A stretch of DNA of 64,000 nt from Collybiopsis luxurians FD-317 M1 (taxonomy: Eukaryota > Basidiomycota > Agaricomycetes > Agaricales > Omphalotaceae), in NCBI GenBank assembly GCA_000827265.1, contig KN834835.1, forward strand, positions 75,676-139,675. The letters are read 5' to 3'. Positions 63,738-64,000 of this stretch are shown here, in pieces. The notes beneath the pieces are model-generated. The model made no database searches, had not been told where the DNA came from, and saw only the letters and a list, made by a program, of their open reading frames with translations. A program made the translations under genes and the position numbers. Position 1 is the stretch's first letter; the number at the start of each line of letters is the position of its first letter.

Positions 63738-64000
63738 CGATGGCAATCAGAATTACTTTTGCTCAATGTTGTAGGATGATGAGGATTAGGGAAAGGAGGG
63801 GTCACCTTTTGGCCAGCAAAAGGGTATCGTCCAGCGATGGTTCATCTGAGCTTCGCTACGAAGCAGTATTTGTATCTTAAGCACGCAGGGTCGATGTGGT
63901 GCGCGGGGTTCCGGCCAGATTTGCAAAGTATCAAGATTGGTATCGGTTAATCAAGTTTTCCGCTCTCTGTTCGGCGTCAAATATCTGAATACAGCCTCAT
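63738..64000. other. Upstream region of kinase-like paralogue 2
   Basis: Promoter region. The only notable element is the shared motif at 63817-63842. No gene is seen before the window end. Confidence 0.5.
63817..63842 (-). promoter_or_regulatory. Conserved upstream motif of kinase-like paralogue 2
   Basis: CAAAAGGG followed by TATCGTCCAGCGATGGTT on plus, about 80-105 nt upstream of the ATG at 63737, at the same distance as in paralogue 1. A candidate transcription-factor site or core-promoter element. Confidence 0.5.

Overview
The window looks like nuclear DNA of an agaricomycete (mushroom-forming) fungus. Genes on both strands are split by many short spliceosomal introns of about 43-111 nt. 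Several gene types are typical of that group: families of small secreted proteins, an unclassified seven-helix membrane protein family, a secreted BBE-type flavin oxidase and a RECQ1-type helicase. I cannot name a genus. All exon models were spliced by hand from GT-AG (rarely GC-AG) boundaries and checked for phase.

Layout. (1) 1-8.9 kb is gene-poor. It holds two copies of a small secreted protein gene (1-418, cut by the window edge; 5517-6127), a dispersed repeat (R1) forming inverted arms around the second copy, a tRNA-derived insertion with an 8-bp target duplication, and degenerate gene pieces. (2) 8.9-21.9 kb is ordinary genic DNA: a membrane-anchored BBE-like FAD oxidase (8968-10968, -), a secreted LEA-like protein (13497-14330, +), a 15-exon RECQ1-type helicase (14545-18377, +) and a long disordered Ser/Pro-rich protein with an ordered C-terminus (18826-21793, -). 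(3) 22.4-59.2 kb is a segmentally duplicated array. Its unit is a secreted four-cysteine protein gene on + facing a seven-helix membrane protein gene on -. Seven copies of the secreted gene (A-G) are visible: A, C and E are intact, B lacks its start codon, D has a stop and CpG decay, F is frameshifted, and G is a remnant. One intact membrane gene remains (53669-55033), with one clear pseudogene and several fragments. The array is interrupted by about 15 kb of strongly CpG-depleted DNA (about 31.8-46.6 kb) in which copy D is embedded. (4) 60.9-63.7 kb holds two tandem paralogous genes for secreted, short, atypical kinase-like proteins with identical intron phases and a shared upstream motif.

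How the parts may work together. The helicase is DNA-maintenance housekeeping and the BBE-like oxidase probably acts in the secretory route. The most distinctive content is the accessory DNA: a fast-evolving secreted protein family co-duplicated with a membrane protein family, small mobile elements, and a block whose sequence suggests long-term cytosine methylation and deamination. The co-duplication of secreted and membrane genes is seen directly; any functional link between them is inference.
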